A DNA stretch of 64,000 bases from Fasciola hepatica. Taxonomy: Eukaryota; Platyhelminthes; Trematoda; Plagiorchiida; Fasciolidae. Position numbers and translations under genes: made by a program. A model generated the notes under the pieces. That model did no database searches. It saw only the letters and a program-made list of their open reading frames with translations, and had not been told where the DNA came from. The stretch is taken from contig CANUEZ040000179.1 of assembly GCA_948099385.1 (NCBI GenBank), positions 12,860,501-12,924,500 of the forward strand, given 5' to 3'. Positions 24,623 to 35,693 of this stretch are shown here, piece by piece; position 1 is the first letter of the stretch; the number at the start of each line of letters is the position of its first letter.

Positions 24623-25645
24623 GTGAGTGTATAACTTTTACACGACTACAGTTGTATTTCCATTTCGGTTTTATTTAAACTATGCCTTTTGTACTTGTTT
24701 CTAACCAGTGATCACCTCAGATCAAACAACAACTATAATTAAAATGCATGTCATTTCAAGGTGAAATTCGGTTACTGGGTAACCGTATAAAATCACGCTT
24801 TCTATTGTATCCAAAAATTGTTTTATGATAAAACTCGTAAGAAGTACGATGATTGGGAGAAAACCTTCATCTCATAGTTTTGTATGAGTAGTACACTATA
24901 GTATTTTAACTGATACACGGATGAGCACATACTGCCCATTGATAGCCTCAGAAGTATCAACAAACATAACCCTGAGACTTGCACTGGCTCGAGGAAGCCC
25001 AAATTGCCCCAACCTCCCGGCGGTTTGATGTTCTGACAAAAGAAAACAGGCAAAAACGATTGTTCAGTTCAGGCCTCTTTTATCCATACTAGTATCATTT
25101 TTATGGCACTCAACGTGTCACTAGGGATGTATGAGGGTGGTCACTGATGAACTTTATTTCTCAAAGAAAAAGGCTAATTACGAGGCTAACCAGATTTATG
25201 GAGTGAGCTGGGGAGGGGGCGTACATCGTTTTACCAAGCGAGGGTTATTTGACATCTGAAAAATTAGGATCTTCCTCAGACAACAAAGGCACGTGTAGTT
25301 GTTAAGGTAAAGCATGTTCTACACTGGATTACCATGGTGACAAATCTGTCGAACAATGACTGATTGCTTCCATGCACATCGTTTCCTCTGCAGACACCCA
25401 GGCAATTTTCGAAATTAGTTTTTTTCTTTTAATTTATATAAAAGTCAAAGGTCGCAGTTTTCAAATGAGTAGCCTGAGATAAAATCACGTGACCAAGTGT
25501 GACCTTGCACAACATATCCACGTGGTAATGAGGAGGGAACGAAATAACGGGGAAATCCATGGACACAGACCAATGTTTGACAGTTTTTGCTTATTTTTAT
25601 GTTCACAATTTGAAAATTAAAAAGGGGACTATTATTCTCTCCCAG

Positions 25646-25663
25646 GTGATCAAAAAGCAAGCT
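25646..25663 (+). CDS. Core 18-nt micro-exon, divergent copy 3
   Basis: GTGATCAAAAAGCAAGCT, acceptor ttattctctcccag, donor GTAAGT. Phase 1 peptide DQKAS. It is the most diverged member, but about 30 bp of downstream intron (gtaagtgatcattttggaaa) closely match the intron after 26463, so the copies are related. It may have a new role or be decaying. Confidence 0.55.
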
Positions 25664-26462
25664 GTAAGTGATCATTTTGGAAAAGACTACTTGTGTTTCC
25701 AAAAAATGTTTGCTCCTAGCTTCTCATTTTCAATCGAGCCAAATCGGGGGTCAGATATCACTTGTAACAGAAAGGCAGACTATGTTCAAACACACGGATG
25801 AAGCATTTTGTTTACAGATTCTTGTTCAACCAGGTTTTTTGTTGTTTTCTGCTTCATGAGTAGAGTGTAGGGGTCATAAGTGGGGTATAGACGCCCCTTG
25901 CGGTTGATAAAATGTCTTGGAAAGACGAACGTATGTCCGTTTAATTTTGGTAAAAATCAAAAAGGCGTAGGTGAAACAGTGACAAAGAATAGTTATCCGT
26001 GGAGAACAACAAAAGTTCATTGGCACAACATTGGTTCGAAGGCAGCTGAGACTAGGTGAGTAAATTTGGAAAGTCGAGGGTGAGTAAGTGTGCAACAACG
26101 ACGGTGTCTTTCTGACGTAAGTAGTTTCCACGACCAAAGATTCTCGGAAGCACACGGCTGGTTTCACCATTATTGCCACTTATCAGGTATGCATATCCGA
26201 TACTCTTCTGTACAGGTATCAGAAACAGAAGGCCAAAGGTGATCGATTGTAAACTGGTCTTGAGAAAGGTTATTCACAGCAACCGAAAAGTCGACTTACT
26301 ACCATCCCTTTCGGAGACGCTGTTACTGAACATCAAGTACACGTATAGCATAACAGTCACTTCCATTCACCTTGAAGATAGAAGTAAATTTGTGTCACAG
26401 ATTTTCCTTCTGGGTTTATACGGAACAATTCAGTCGTACATTGAATCGTTTTTTTCTTTTAG

Positions 26463-26480
26463 GCTGTCAAACTGGCGGAT
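26463..26480 (+). CDS. Core 18-nt micro-exon, copy 4
   Basis: GCTGTCAAACTGGCGGAT, acceptor gaatcgtttttttcttttag, donor GTAAGT. Phase 1 peptide CQTGG; the starting GC completes a TGC Cys after an exon ending in T. An LTR-like repeat carrying a nested Penelope-like element begins about 35 bp downstream, inside the presumed intron. Confidence 0.68.
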
Positions 26481-26636
26481 GTAAGTGATCTATTTGGAAA
26501 AAACTATCGTTTTTTGTACAGGATTGTAGTCCCGTAATTGAGGGACTCCCAGATAAACGAACCCCAAGTCCCAAGACAGAGAACACAGACCCGCTTCACT
26601 ACGTGTACTCTAGGGCAGATGACCAAAAAATAACAA

Positions 26637-29087
26637 AAACTGTTTTGGACTGCGGAATAAGCCTATCATAGTACTCAGGACACGAGTTGTAGGCGAACAT
26701 ATGTTTTCGGTGATTTCATTCTCAAGCCATTACAATTGGATACTATTAAACCTTCGATAATTGTGTTCGAAAAGAACTTTGCCCAGTGCGGACCGCACAC
26801 GGAAGTACTAGAAGAAAATGACGGACGCCAGTTCCTGGAATACGTTCATAAGATTATAAACAACCGCTTTGAAAAGAATATGTCTTCACTGAAGAGCACA
26901 CTGAGCCAACTGATACCTCAACCTCAGTTCCCAAGTGAACCCGAACGGTATGTACATAACTTCTCCGGTGTGCAACTTGACCGTGTTCTGATCGAAGCCG
27001 TATCTCACGGTTCGAAGTTTTGTTGCCCACGTCAAAAAGAAAGCCAGGTAGACTTTGAAATACCTTTCGAGAACTTGGTAGGACAAAACTGTTGACCTCA
27101 AACCAAAGTCGGCAGAGGATTTGGAACGTTTCAAGTCGTCATTAGTCACGGCATGTTACCAGTATCGGCGATATCAAGTCCGTAATCAAGTTCCTTTACC
27201 AGAAATCGTTGACGCACTTCGGGATCTACAACGAAACCCTCAAATTCTCCTAGGCAGACCTGACAAGGGAGCCGGTATTGTTGTGATGGACCGGGCCTCA
27301 TACGTGACAAAGGTGTTAGTTCTCTTATATGATCAGTCTAAGTTCACTCGTGGCGCATCACAAAAAGATCAAACAGAAGGCGGAAAATGGAATGACCAAC
27401 ACGATGAAACGCCTTAGAGACCAAGGCAGCATTTCACCTATCCTCTTTGAAAGCCTAAAACCCGTAGGCTCCACCGTTCCTCGACTATATGGCCTTCCAA
27501 AAGTTCACACACCTGGACTGCCCCTAAGCCCCATCGTTTCCATGGCAAATTCAGCATACCATACGACAGCCCGATGGATAGTTAGTCTTTTAGAACCCGT
27601 AAAACAGAAACTTGCAAAGCATACACTCCGTGACACGTTTCACTTTATTGAAGTTATTCAAGATGTGAACATGTCAGGAAAACAAACGTTCTCTTTAGAT
27701 GTGGTTCCTTTGTTCGCTAATGTACCTCTGATTGAAACAGTAGACTTTATTTCTTCATTTGTTGATGAGGAAGCAATATCCGTAGGAATTCCAACGGCTA
27801 ATCTAAGAGAACTAATTCTTCATTGCACTTTGAATGTACAGTTTGTGTTCAACAACACTAATTATCGCCAGTAGGATGGGGTTGCTATGGGATCACCTCT
27901 AGGACCACTTCTTGCTGACATTTTCATGGCAAAACTGGAAACTCAAGCATTACGCAGAACAATAAGTCGATTGGATCACTACTACCGATATGTGGATGAT
28001 ATATTTTGCATAGATGATGCACAAACCAACTTAGATGATATATCACGTGAATTTAACACTACGCATTCCGCAATCAGGTTCACCACCGAGAAGGAAGAAG
28101 AAAATTGCCTACCATTTTTTTGATATACACCTAATCAGACGACCTAATGGCTCGATTCAAAGGAATGTGTATCGGAAAGCGACCTGGAATGGCCAGTACA
28201 CAAACTTTCACTTCCACTTGGTTACAAACGTAATCTGATACGCTGTATTCCACACAGGGCGAAACATGTGCACTGCAGATACTCTGGAGGCCGAGTTATC
28301 AAACATAAGGAGAAAGCTACTACGGTTATCCTGAGGAATTTATCCAATGAAACTGGACCGGACGGATAAAACCAGTGAGAATCACACAGACAAAAAAGAA
28401 AAGTATTATTCATCCGACTCCCCTTCAAGGGAGATGTGGCAGCCGATAGAGTCTGTAAAATTTTGAATGCCATGGTTAAGTCCACCTTCAATGCTGCCAA
28501 GATCGGATGCGTGTTTTTCAAGTCACCAATAATCCGATGTGAAAATAAAGATAAGCCGACCTTGTTGACCTCATCCATGATTATCTATCAATTCAGGTGC
28601 ACTTGTGGTGCTACTTACATCGGTCGAACCGGTAAGACAGCTAACAAAACGCATTAAGGAGCTTCACCCACGATGGCTTAGACACGGAGACAATAGAGTA
28701 GTATCAAGTTCAATCGTTGAGCCCTTGGTAGGAACTGGCCATTCAACTGACATCCAGTTCACCTTCAAAATCGTCTACCTGGGCCCACAAAACGTGTCAA
28801 GAGCAATTAGGCTCCGGATACTAGCAACTGCCGAGGCAATTATCATCCGCCTCTTGAAGCTTGAGCTTTGCGAGCAGCGAAAATTAGTCCAAGCACTACA
28901 ACTCTCATGGCCAACACTCTACTATGTTACACAGCCGGGGGCAGCGGTGACGTAAGCTAATAAGCACCGGTCATTCATTAGGGTTTCCGTCCTTCCTCAC
29001 CCTTAATTCTCCGTACTGACTTAGTGATTGTAAAGGCTTGAGAATGAAATCACCAAAAACATATGTTCGCCTACAACTCGTGTTCCT
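26637..29087 (+). mobile_element. Penelope-like element (RT plus GIY-YIG), decayed
   Basis: Inverted repeats of 49 bp (26680-26728 and 29035-29083, one mismatch seen) and an 8-bp target duplication AATAACAA (26629-26636 and 29088-29095) bound the element. Coding remnants in order: 'LLGRPDKGAGIVVMDRASYV' (27253-27306); 'STVPRLYGLPKVHTPGLPLS' (27470); 'TFSLDVVPLFANVPL'; 'GVAMGSPLGPLLADIFMAKL' (27878); the catalytic 'YRYVDDIFCIDD'; and a GIY-YIG start 'IYQFRCTCGATYIGRTGKT' (28583). In-frame stops (for example TAG at 27873) and frameshifts inactivate it. Confidence 0.88.
26736..28955 (+). pseudogene. Penelope-type reverse transcriptase/endonuclease, broken
   Basis: Fragments at 26736-27095, 27121-27417, 27329-27874, 27887-28123, 28035-28238, 28436-28657 and 28605-28955 cover the N-terminal region, RT fingers, palm (YVDD intact), thumb and GIY-YIG domain. 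The GIY-YIG domain is typical of Penelope elements and nicks target DNA. Multiple frameshifts mean no full-length product. Confidence 0.85.
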
Positions 29088-30139
29088 AATAACAAGAATA
29101 TGCCTCAGATTGTAGGCAAACCAAACACAGAATCAATACAGCCAAAAAATGCTTCAAGAAGCCCAAGCAACAATAGACAGGAATCACTCGAGGCGGCAAT
29201 GCAGAAGAGAGTCAAGTGGCTTACAAAGAAGGTCGTTATTTATGAGGGTGGCATTTTAATCCGTCAACGGTCAGAAAAGAATTAAAGGTCCGAGGGAATA
29301 CACTCACACAAGCGTGGATGAAGAAAAGGCGGAATATCATGATTATGAGAAAGTGCAAGATCATAGAGACGTGGCCAAATTCAATCATTCACACTTATAA
29401 AGCAGATGGTGTGTGTGTGTGTGAGAGAGAGATAACTACGTCCAAACGTTTAGGTCTCGTCCTGTCACCCAGACAGTTATGACGTAATAACAAAACGGAT
29501 CATGGGTTTTAGTGAATCATTCTAAAACTAGTGAGAAAGGTTACCTAAGCGATAAAATCGAACAGATGAGATTACCAATTAGACTCACGTTAATTTAGGT
29601 CAATCGACACCTGTTAGGGAAACAAGACTGAAAAATTGTGAGACGCAATAGGACTGAACAAACAAGTTATCACGTCGAAGAGGAAGCGAAGGGGCGGGGG
29701 TGGGGGTAGGCGTGGAACATAGTGGTGAAAGTGCATGGAATGTAAACATATTGTTCGGTGAATACAAGACAAATTATGATAGAAAGCATGGCATCTGGAC
29801 TAAACCAGCCTAATAGAGTGTATCGACAGGGCGGGCTGAATTTCTGTCCAATTTCAATAAATCTTTACAATGTTCCTCTATAGGATTTTCGTCCATATCG
29901 TAACATTGGTATTAACTATCTTCAAAACAAAACACACCTCAAACCACATGAAGATGGCACATTGCAGTCACATATTCGGTCAACTTTAGATGGAATCACA
30001 TTTACCCAGGTCTACCATCTTGTTGAATAACTAAAGCACCCTGGAATAGATTTGTTGACCGAGACAAGATGCTGATTTGCTTCATGAATAGACTGGGCTA
30101 GATACATACACAGGAACACAGTGGCTCACTAAACCATCA

Positions 30140-31360
30140 GGAAGAACTACCAAACATGATCTCAGCCCATTTGGAGTAGATTGGGTGACAAACTTAGGCC
30201 CACCATCTCGGTTTTCCTCGATCTGAAATCAGCCTTTAACCAAGTGAACCACACAGTTCTCTGGCTCCGTCTCTTGTTGGAACGTGTATCAGTGGAATTC
30301 GTTTACTTCTGGAAGTCTCGGTACACGAACAACTGAAGACGAGTTTGGGATTGCGGAGATCTTTCACCGGAGTTTACCACGGGGAGTGGTGTACGTCAGG
30401 GTGATCATCTTCCTCTTTTCTTCTTCAACTTTGCGACTAGTGTGGTCCTACAGACTGTCGTTTATCATGTGAGTATAGTGGAGATGGACTTTAACGGGGT
30501 GGAACAATGTCAGACCATGAACATGTTGGCGATATAGTTCTTCAAAGCAAAAGTTCCGGGCAAGCAGCGAACTTTTCTGAACAGCTTGAATAACTGCGCA
30601 CCAATCTTCAGTATGCCTTTTGCTTTTTCGAAGTGCGAGATGCTTTTCCAGGACTGAATTTGTCCAACACGAAACCATGCGGCGTCTGTGGTGAATAAAA
30701 ACCAAGAACGAAAATTTTGTTATCTAGGCACCTTCATTTCAACAAGGGGTCGGATAACTTATTAAGTGCTTTTGCGTACACTGAAGATTCTTTCTGCTTT
30801 TGCCAACGTGAGTCGTCTCTGGCACCAAAATGCCATTTTCGGCGGTGGTCAGACTATTGTAATGGCGGGCTTCTGATCCTCCTTTCCAGGGGTTCAGATT
30901 CTTGTCCCGCTGCCGGTCACTTTCCCAAATAGCGGAATTTAACTGGTTACCATCCCCTCACTGAGATGTTGTACTACTATTACATAATGAAAAAGAAAGT
31001 GAATGGAAGAACAAATCAGTTTATCAAGGGGCGGGTGGGGGGGTTGTAAGCTGCAATTGTCAGGCCAGTTCTTCTGTATGGTTCAGAAACATGGTCGCTT
31101 TGGATGGAGGATAAAAGAAAATTATCAAAATTTGAACTCCGGATTCTTCGTAGAATTGTTCGAATCTGGTGGGAACACAGTCACAGCAATACCAAAGTCA
31201 GTTGCCGAGTTTTAGGCACACGAACCAAAGCAATAGAGTAAACACTAAAACCCATTAGGCTAAGGTGGTTGGAATGTGTTGTGCATGTCCCCACATAGGA
31301 TTCCTTGGAGTGCCATCTTTGCTGAGGTGCAAAGAAGGAGTTCGTTTTTAGTCTAATCGT
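30140..31360 (+). mobile_element. Degenerate RTE-like remnant
   Basis: Plus-strand translations with frameshifts give 'VFLDLKSAFNQVNHTVLWLR' (30208-30267), a 'GVRQG'-like stretch near 30380 and a C-terminal 'YGSETWSLWMEDKRKLSKFE' (31078-31137). The remnant is heavily decayed and is interrupted by a SINE at 30838-30995. Confidence 0.7.
30838..30995 (+). repeat. tRNA-derived SINE copy (family with 14270)
   Basis: Shares the 'ggcggtggtcagac' head and 'cccaaatagcgg..tt.a.tgg' to 'gagatgttgtact' tail with 14270-14445. It is inserted in the decayed RTE remnant. Confidence 0.65.
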
Positions 31361-32000
31361 TTGAGTGTTGTCCTAAGGCTTGCTTTCTGATATACGACCT
31401 TCCATCTGGCAAGTCTTCTGTCATAATTCACATTTTATAATAAGGCACAAGGAAAACACAAACCAGTCTCTTCGTTGATTCTCATCAGAAGTGCTTACTT
31501 CCGTAAAATTTAGCGATTGGATCACAGCGCGCACAAAAAATCATAATAATAACTGACAGTCTTATGAAAATGCATTTTCGTTGATGATTTCCTCAGTGTT
31601 TCTGCTGATTTCGTATGTTACTCCCATCATCTCGTCTAATTTCGACTAAGCAAAAACGGTGCCTAGAAAAAGCGTTTTACGAAACCCCTTGAGCATACTT
31701 ATTGGCTTCGTGGTAGGTAACGAAATTACAGATATTTGTTTGCCACATACCATATTCTGACAGTGAGTTTTAACTAATCTGGAGTTATTTTTAGAGCAGA
31801 AGGCTTCGAATTCACAAGCCCCTCTGTGAATGCTGCTGTTTTACATCAAAGTCATGTAATGTCACCCTAGGAAAGGGTGTGGGGGAATGCTTACCTGACT
31901 TGATGCACTGCCTGCTTTCAGTGAAGTAGTTATGTAACCATGAATGCAATCATTTTTACTATTTGGGAGACTCTACTATGAAAAGAAGCTTTGACCGAAG
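31361..32000. other. No gene recognised
   Basis: Non-coding. One 16-nt interval near 31605 has a good acceptor and donor but is not a multiple of three. Confidence 0.4.
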
Positions 32001-33500
32001 ATTAGAACCTAAGTTGAGAGAATCATGAAAGAAAGCGTATCTTGTAGATTTCGCTGTCATTGAAAGACTTGCCGATTAGTCGAATGGCAGAACCTGTAGC
32101 ATCTTGAGTGTAACTATTTGGTCCATAAGAAAATCGGTAATCGTCATGGGGAAAGTTCCCACACGATAGCAAGTGCGTGAGGATAACTTGTTTGGTTATT
32201 TTCAGAGCAGCCGCTTTTTGGCTACTATCCGTAGGTGTGTTTTTCAGAATGAGAACAATTATGGCAGACCTCCATGAGCCGGAGATAGCACGGCAGCCCA
32301 GAGATCGATTCAGAACAAATGTTATCGCTTCGGCTAAAGCACCGGCTCTGTATTTGTCCAGTCCAACAGGAAGACCCTCCGAAACAGAGACAGAGGACAA
32401 TTTAGTGACGGTCAGTAATTCAAATTTATCCTTGGTAAAAATCGCATTCACTGAGATATTTTTTACAGGGCAAAAAGGAAGATAGTTATCGGTTGGCAAG
32501 TGAATTATTGCAATTTTAGGATTGTCAACATCACCACGAAGGCTGGAGAGTTCTATCCTTTGTCCCCAGAAAAGACGGATGACATTCCACAGACCAGCAA
32601 ATAAGGCAACTAGGCGTACGACCTTTAATAGAGCCCATGTTGAATAATGTTTGATTCTAGGTTTACTATGGAACTCGTAGGTACCCTTCTTCAGCATACG
32701 TGGGAATTTCAGTTAGTAGTATCCTAATCTTAAGTTGCGCACGCAATTAGTTGCCAAAGAATGTCTTCAGGATTTTGCTAACGAAACTAGCAGTCACAGA
32801 AAGACGAATACATGTAGAAGAACCTCGAAAAACGGCTCTGAGAGATCTATCTAACAGAGGGCTATTGTTGTAAGAGAAATTGTGTAAGTAAATCTACAGG
32901 ATAGACCCATGCTTTACGAGTCAACTGCGAATAGGTCTTCGGTCTAATTCTCACCAGACAGGGATTGCTAAGGAAAACATGAGATTTCTGAGGGAGGGAA
33001 AACAGACTAATGTGGCTGCTGATCACTCTGTCTAGGAGAGGGTTATCACCAGTGGGCGAATGGCAAAGGTCGGCTGAACCAAGCGAAGTTATCGGATACG
33101 CGCTAGAGTGATCAAAATCACCAACAATGAGGGAGAGATTTTCACCCAGTAAGAAAGCAATACATGATACGTAAGTTTCAAAACCGGAAGATCAGTCTAG
33201 TTAAGAACAGGTTGGAGAAGCCGAGACAATCTTGGATAGCATGGAATACCTAAGCAGTGAATTTTTTCCGAGTAATAGTTGAAAATAACGTCAGGCTTGA
33301 AGTATCAGGACAAATAAACGTGTGTCACAACTCCCTTTTCGTGTCTTCTCTGTGCCCAATTTTCTATCGTTCTGGTTGCATCTAAAATTAGCTAACCGCT
33401 GAAGGTCATTCTTCACATCTTGGGTAAACCAGAATTCCCGAGTATAAATCTCGCCAGTCATCAGATTCGTGCATGAGTTGAGAATGCCCAAAAACTGGCT
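32000..33500 (-). mobile_element. Probable non-LTR RT remnant (CR1/jockey-like)
   Basis: A minus-strand frame of 224 codons (32023-32697) includes 'LPVGLDKYRAGALAEAITFV', 'NRSLGCRAISGSWRSAIIVL' and 'LSCGNFPHDDYRFSYG', the order expected for the RT N-terminal part (GPDxxPxxLL..., WKxAxVxPIxK). Upstream minus-strand frames to about 33490 may be the linker from the endonuclease. Family assignment is tentative. Confidence 0.55.
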
Positions 33501-34082
33501 AGTTTAGAGGAAGCGATCGAATTTTAGTGCGGATTAACGGCCGCGCCGTAATATTTTATGGAAAGAATTTAGCTGGGAGCCTTCTGACAACCGGATCGTA
33601 TGCTTTTCCTAGCCTGACTAGTCTTCTGCGAATCAGGAAACGTACAAGATGTTGATCGCACAGACTATTAAACCTGCGGCTGTTCGGTATACAATAAACT
33701 CCCCTGAATTAAAGACGTGATATTTCAATGAAATATTAAACAGGATCTGATGTGACTGTAAACGAGTAAATCGGAATGCCGTCAGTTAGCATGTATTTTC
33801 AACAATCAGGTCATGTCTGAAAATCCGGTGGAGTACCAAGCACCTCTTACTCATCTGACTTATAGGGAATCAGTAGAAACAACGCTTGAATATCCAGCGA
33901 GTTCCACGGGGAACTCGAACCCAACGGATATTATTCCGGTTTTTCTCGCACTGACCTCCGGCAGGATATTGTGGCAGTTTGAAAGCTTCAGCACCCGGCC
34001 CGGTGCACTGTCATCAATAAATGCTAGATTCTGATAGTAATCAAATCACTTGATGTTTGACCAGTACCTTATCCATTTCTAG

Positions 34083-34169
34083 TGACGTACCTTGTTCCAC
34101 ATGAAGCTCACGGTTTACGTACTTGCTATTCTTGTCTTCTCAGCTTGTACTTCGCATTGTTGTCCCATG
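34083..34169 (+). CDS. Second candidate leader exon (signal peptide)
   Basis: After a good acceptor (accttatccatttctag, AG at 34081-34082) and an 18-nt leader lies ATG at 34101, reading MKLTVYVLAILVFSACTSH and then Cys-Cys-Pro-Met before a stop. The hydrophobic core and small residues look like a signal peptide, and the architecture mirrors the leader at 1383. The donor is unclear: GTTGTC at 34158 would keep phase 1 but is a poor donor, while GTAGGA at 34169 gives phase 2. It lies 0.7 kb upstream of the 34840 core exon. It may be the start of a paralogous gene or a decayed copy. Confidence 0.4.
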
Positions 34170-34202
34170 TAGGAGCCAGTTGAATCAGTACGGATTTCCG
34201 AG

Positions 34203-34460
34203 TGGATTTATTTCAGTTCAGTTCAGTTCAGTTCAAACAACCATCAACCACGCACTGGGTGCAGCCGTTTGGGTTGATACCTCTTATCCGGGGAAGCCCT
34301 ATTCGGGAGTCATACGAGGAACAAGAGGACGACAGAAAGTGAGCAGAGGACTACAAGTACACCATCAGGACAATAAAAAGTGTTTGGCGGCAACAACTAG
34401 CCATACCCTGTAATTAACTCAATCACTGAGTGGGGGAAAGGCTTGGAACTCTTTCAAGAA
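34203..34460 (-). mobile_element. 3' fragment of family A RTE element
   Basis: Begins with four tandem 'ttcag' units followed by 'aacaaccatcaaccacgcac', matching the 3' terminus at 16404-16450 in the same orientation. Only the tail region is present. Confidence 0.6.
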
Positions 34461-34839
34461 GCTTAGCACGCCCTATTTGGCCAAATCCTATTGTTAGGCT
34501 GCTCCTACCTGACAAGGTTCAACTTCGACAGTTTTCCTTCCTCCACCATCAGCAGATTGATTCGCATCAATGCTGGACGACGAATTACTCCTCCTTCATT
34601 ACTTTCTCTAAGCATATTCAGACGTCAGCTTTAAACGATTGCCTACTTGAACGTGTGTCTATCAGTAGGATGTGTTCGATTCATCAAGGTACAAAGACAC
34701 ATGCTTGATCACAATTTCTTTCAAAATAAATCAATGGAAGAGTACAAATAAAACACACCGGACACTTAGCCTGCATTGTGATGTTTTTCGCTGTTTCTTA
34801 AGTTCTAATCTGAATGAAATGTTTTCAATTTACTTCCAG

Positions 34840-34857
34840 GTTGTCAAAATGGTGGAT
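34840..34857 (+). CDS. Core 18-nt micro-exon, copy 5
   Basis: GTTGTCAAAATGGTGGAT, acceptor ttttcaatttacttccag, donor GTACGC. Phase 1 peptide CQNGG. Nearly identical to the 24605 copy, with two synonymous differences in phase 1. The downstream intron aligns with those after 21705 and 24605. Confidence 0.68.
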
Positions 34858-35675
34858 GTACGCAGATCTTTCATCATGATAACAAATTCGTATTTCCATC
34901 GTTTATTAACTCACATCATACATTTTTTGTGCTGCGCTCACTCAGTGGTCCCATCAAATCTGATTTCTACTGTATTCAGAATGCCTTCCACCTTTAGAAA
35001 CAAATAATTTTCACAAATTCATTCTCTATGTGAAGCCCTAGAATTGTGATTGGCGATTGAGGGGTAACAGTGATTCGGTCCTCGAACCGAGGTATGGGAT
35101 AGTGATGAGCAACTGATAATAGCCGTATTGTTGTGGTGTAGTAATTTCTCCGTAGAGCGTTAATAGCCTATTGTGCAATGAGCTGAGTCACTTGCTTCTC
35201 TTCATAAGGAAGCCAAATGTGAATGCACATTTTCACCACCGGAAAGAACGATGTGGGAGTTCTTTCTCTACCGTAGAATCACACACTTGACGAACAGATT
35301 TTCAGTCTTGGTTGGGGGGGGGGGGTTGAAATCTGGGAGCAAATCTTTCTAGCCCAGAAGGATAAGGTTCTGACTTACGCTGGTTTATATTTGACGGATG
35401 AGAAACTATCAAAGCTGGGGTAATGTGCGGGCCATTTATATTTCTGTAAAGCCTATAGGCAGATGGAACCTTTGGACATTCGAGTTATGTAAACGTTAAA
35501 AAAGGCCAGTGAACTGTCGGTTCTAGTCTCTCTCCGTGGAATTTCAAGTTTGATTGTTTCCGTTTGTTTTATCAACAGTTGTCAAATCGATACGGAGACA
35601 TTATAAAATGATTTTCATCAACCAATCAGTCTTGCTTATTTTATTTGACATTTTTTCTTCCGAAAATGCATGAAG

Positions 35676-35693
35676 ATAACTTGTACGAGAACT
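35676..35693 (+). CDS. Candidate 18-nt micro-exon
   Basis: ATAACTTGTACGAGAACT ends at consensus donor GTAAGT (35694). The acceptor (ttttttcttccgaaaatgcatgaag) has a good tract placed slightly far from the AG. Phase 1 reads NLYEN. Alternatively, an ATG just upstream (35665 or 35670) could make this a start exon. Confidence 0.35.

Larger units (their letters stand above)
26515..29870 (+). repeat. LTR-like repeat, interrupted by a Penelope-like element
   Basis: 26515-26636 plus 29088-29870 together match the uninterrupted repeat at 40141-41020 (and its duplicate near 45747-46626). Shared phrases include 'agataaa.gaaccccaagt', 'cccaagcaacaa.aga.agga' and 'tttcaataaa.ctttac'. It starts TGTACA and ends near TTTACA, so it may be a solo LTR of about 0.9 kb, but no flanking duplication was confirmed. 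Confidence 0.6.

Noticed and set aside
25290..25307. 18-nt interval before GTAAAG
   Set aside because: Stop codon in phase 1 and no similarity to the core 18-nt exons despite the same length.
29513..29530. 18-nt interval before GTGAGA
   Set aside because: Inside the LTR-like repeat, so more likely repeat sequence than an exon.
31922..31933. 12-nt interval after a strong acceptor (actgcctgctttcag)
   Set aside because: TAG stop in phase 1 and weak donor GTAACC.
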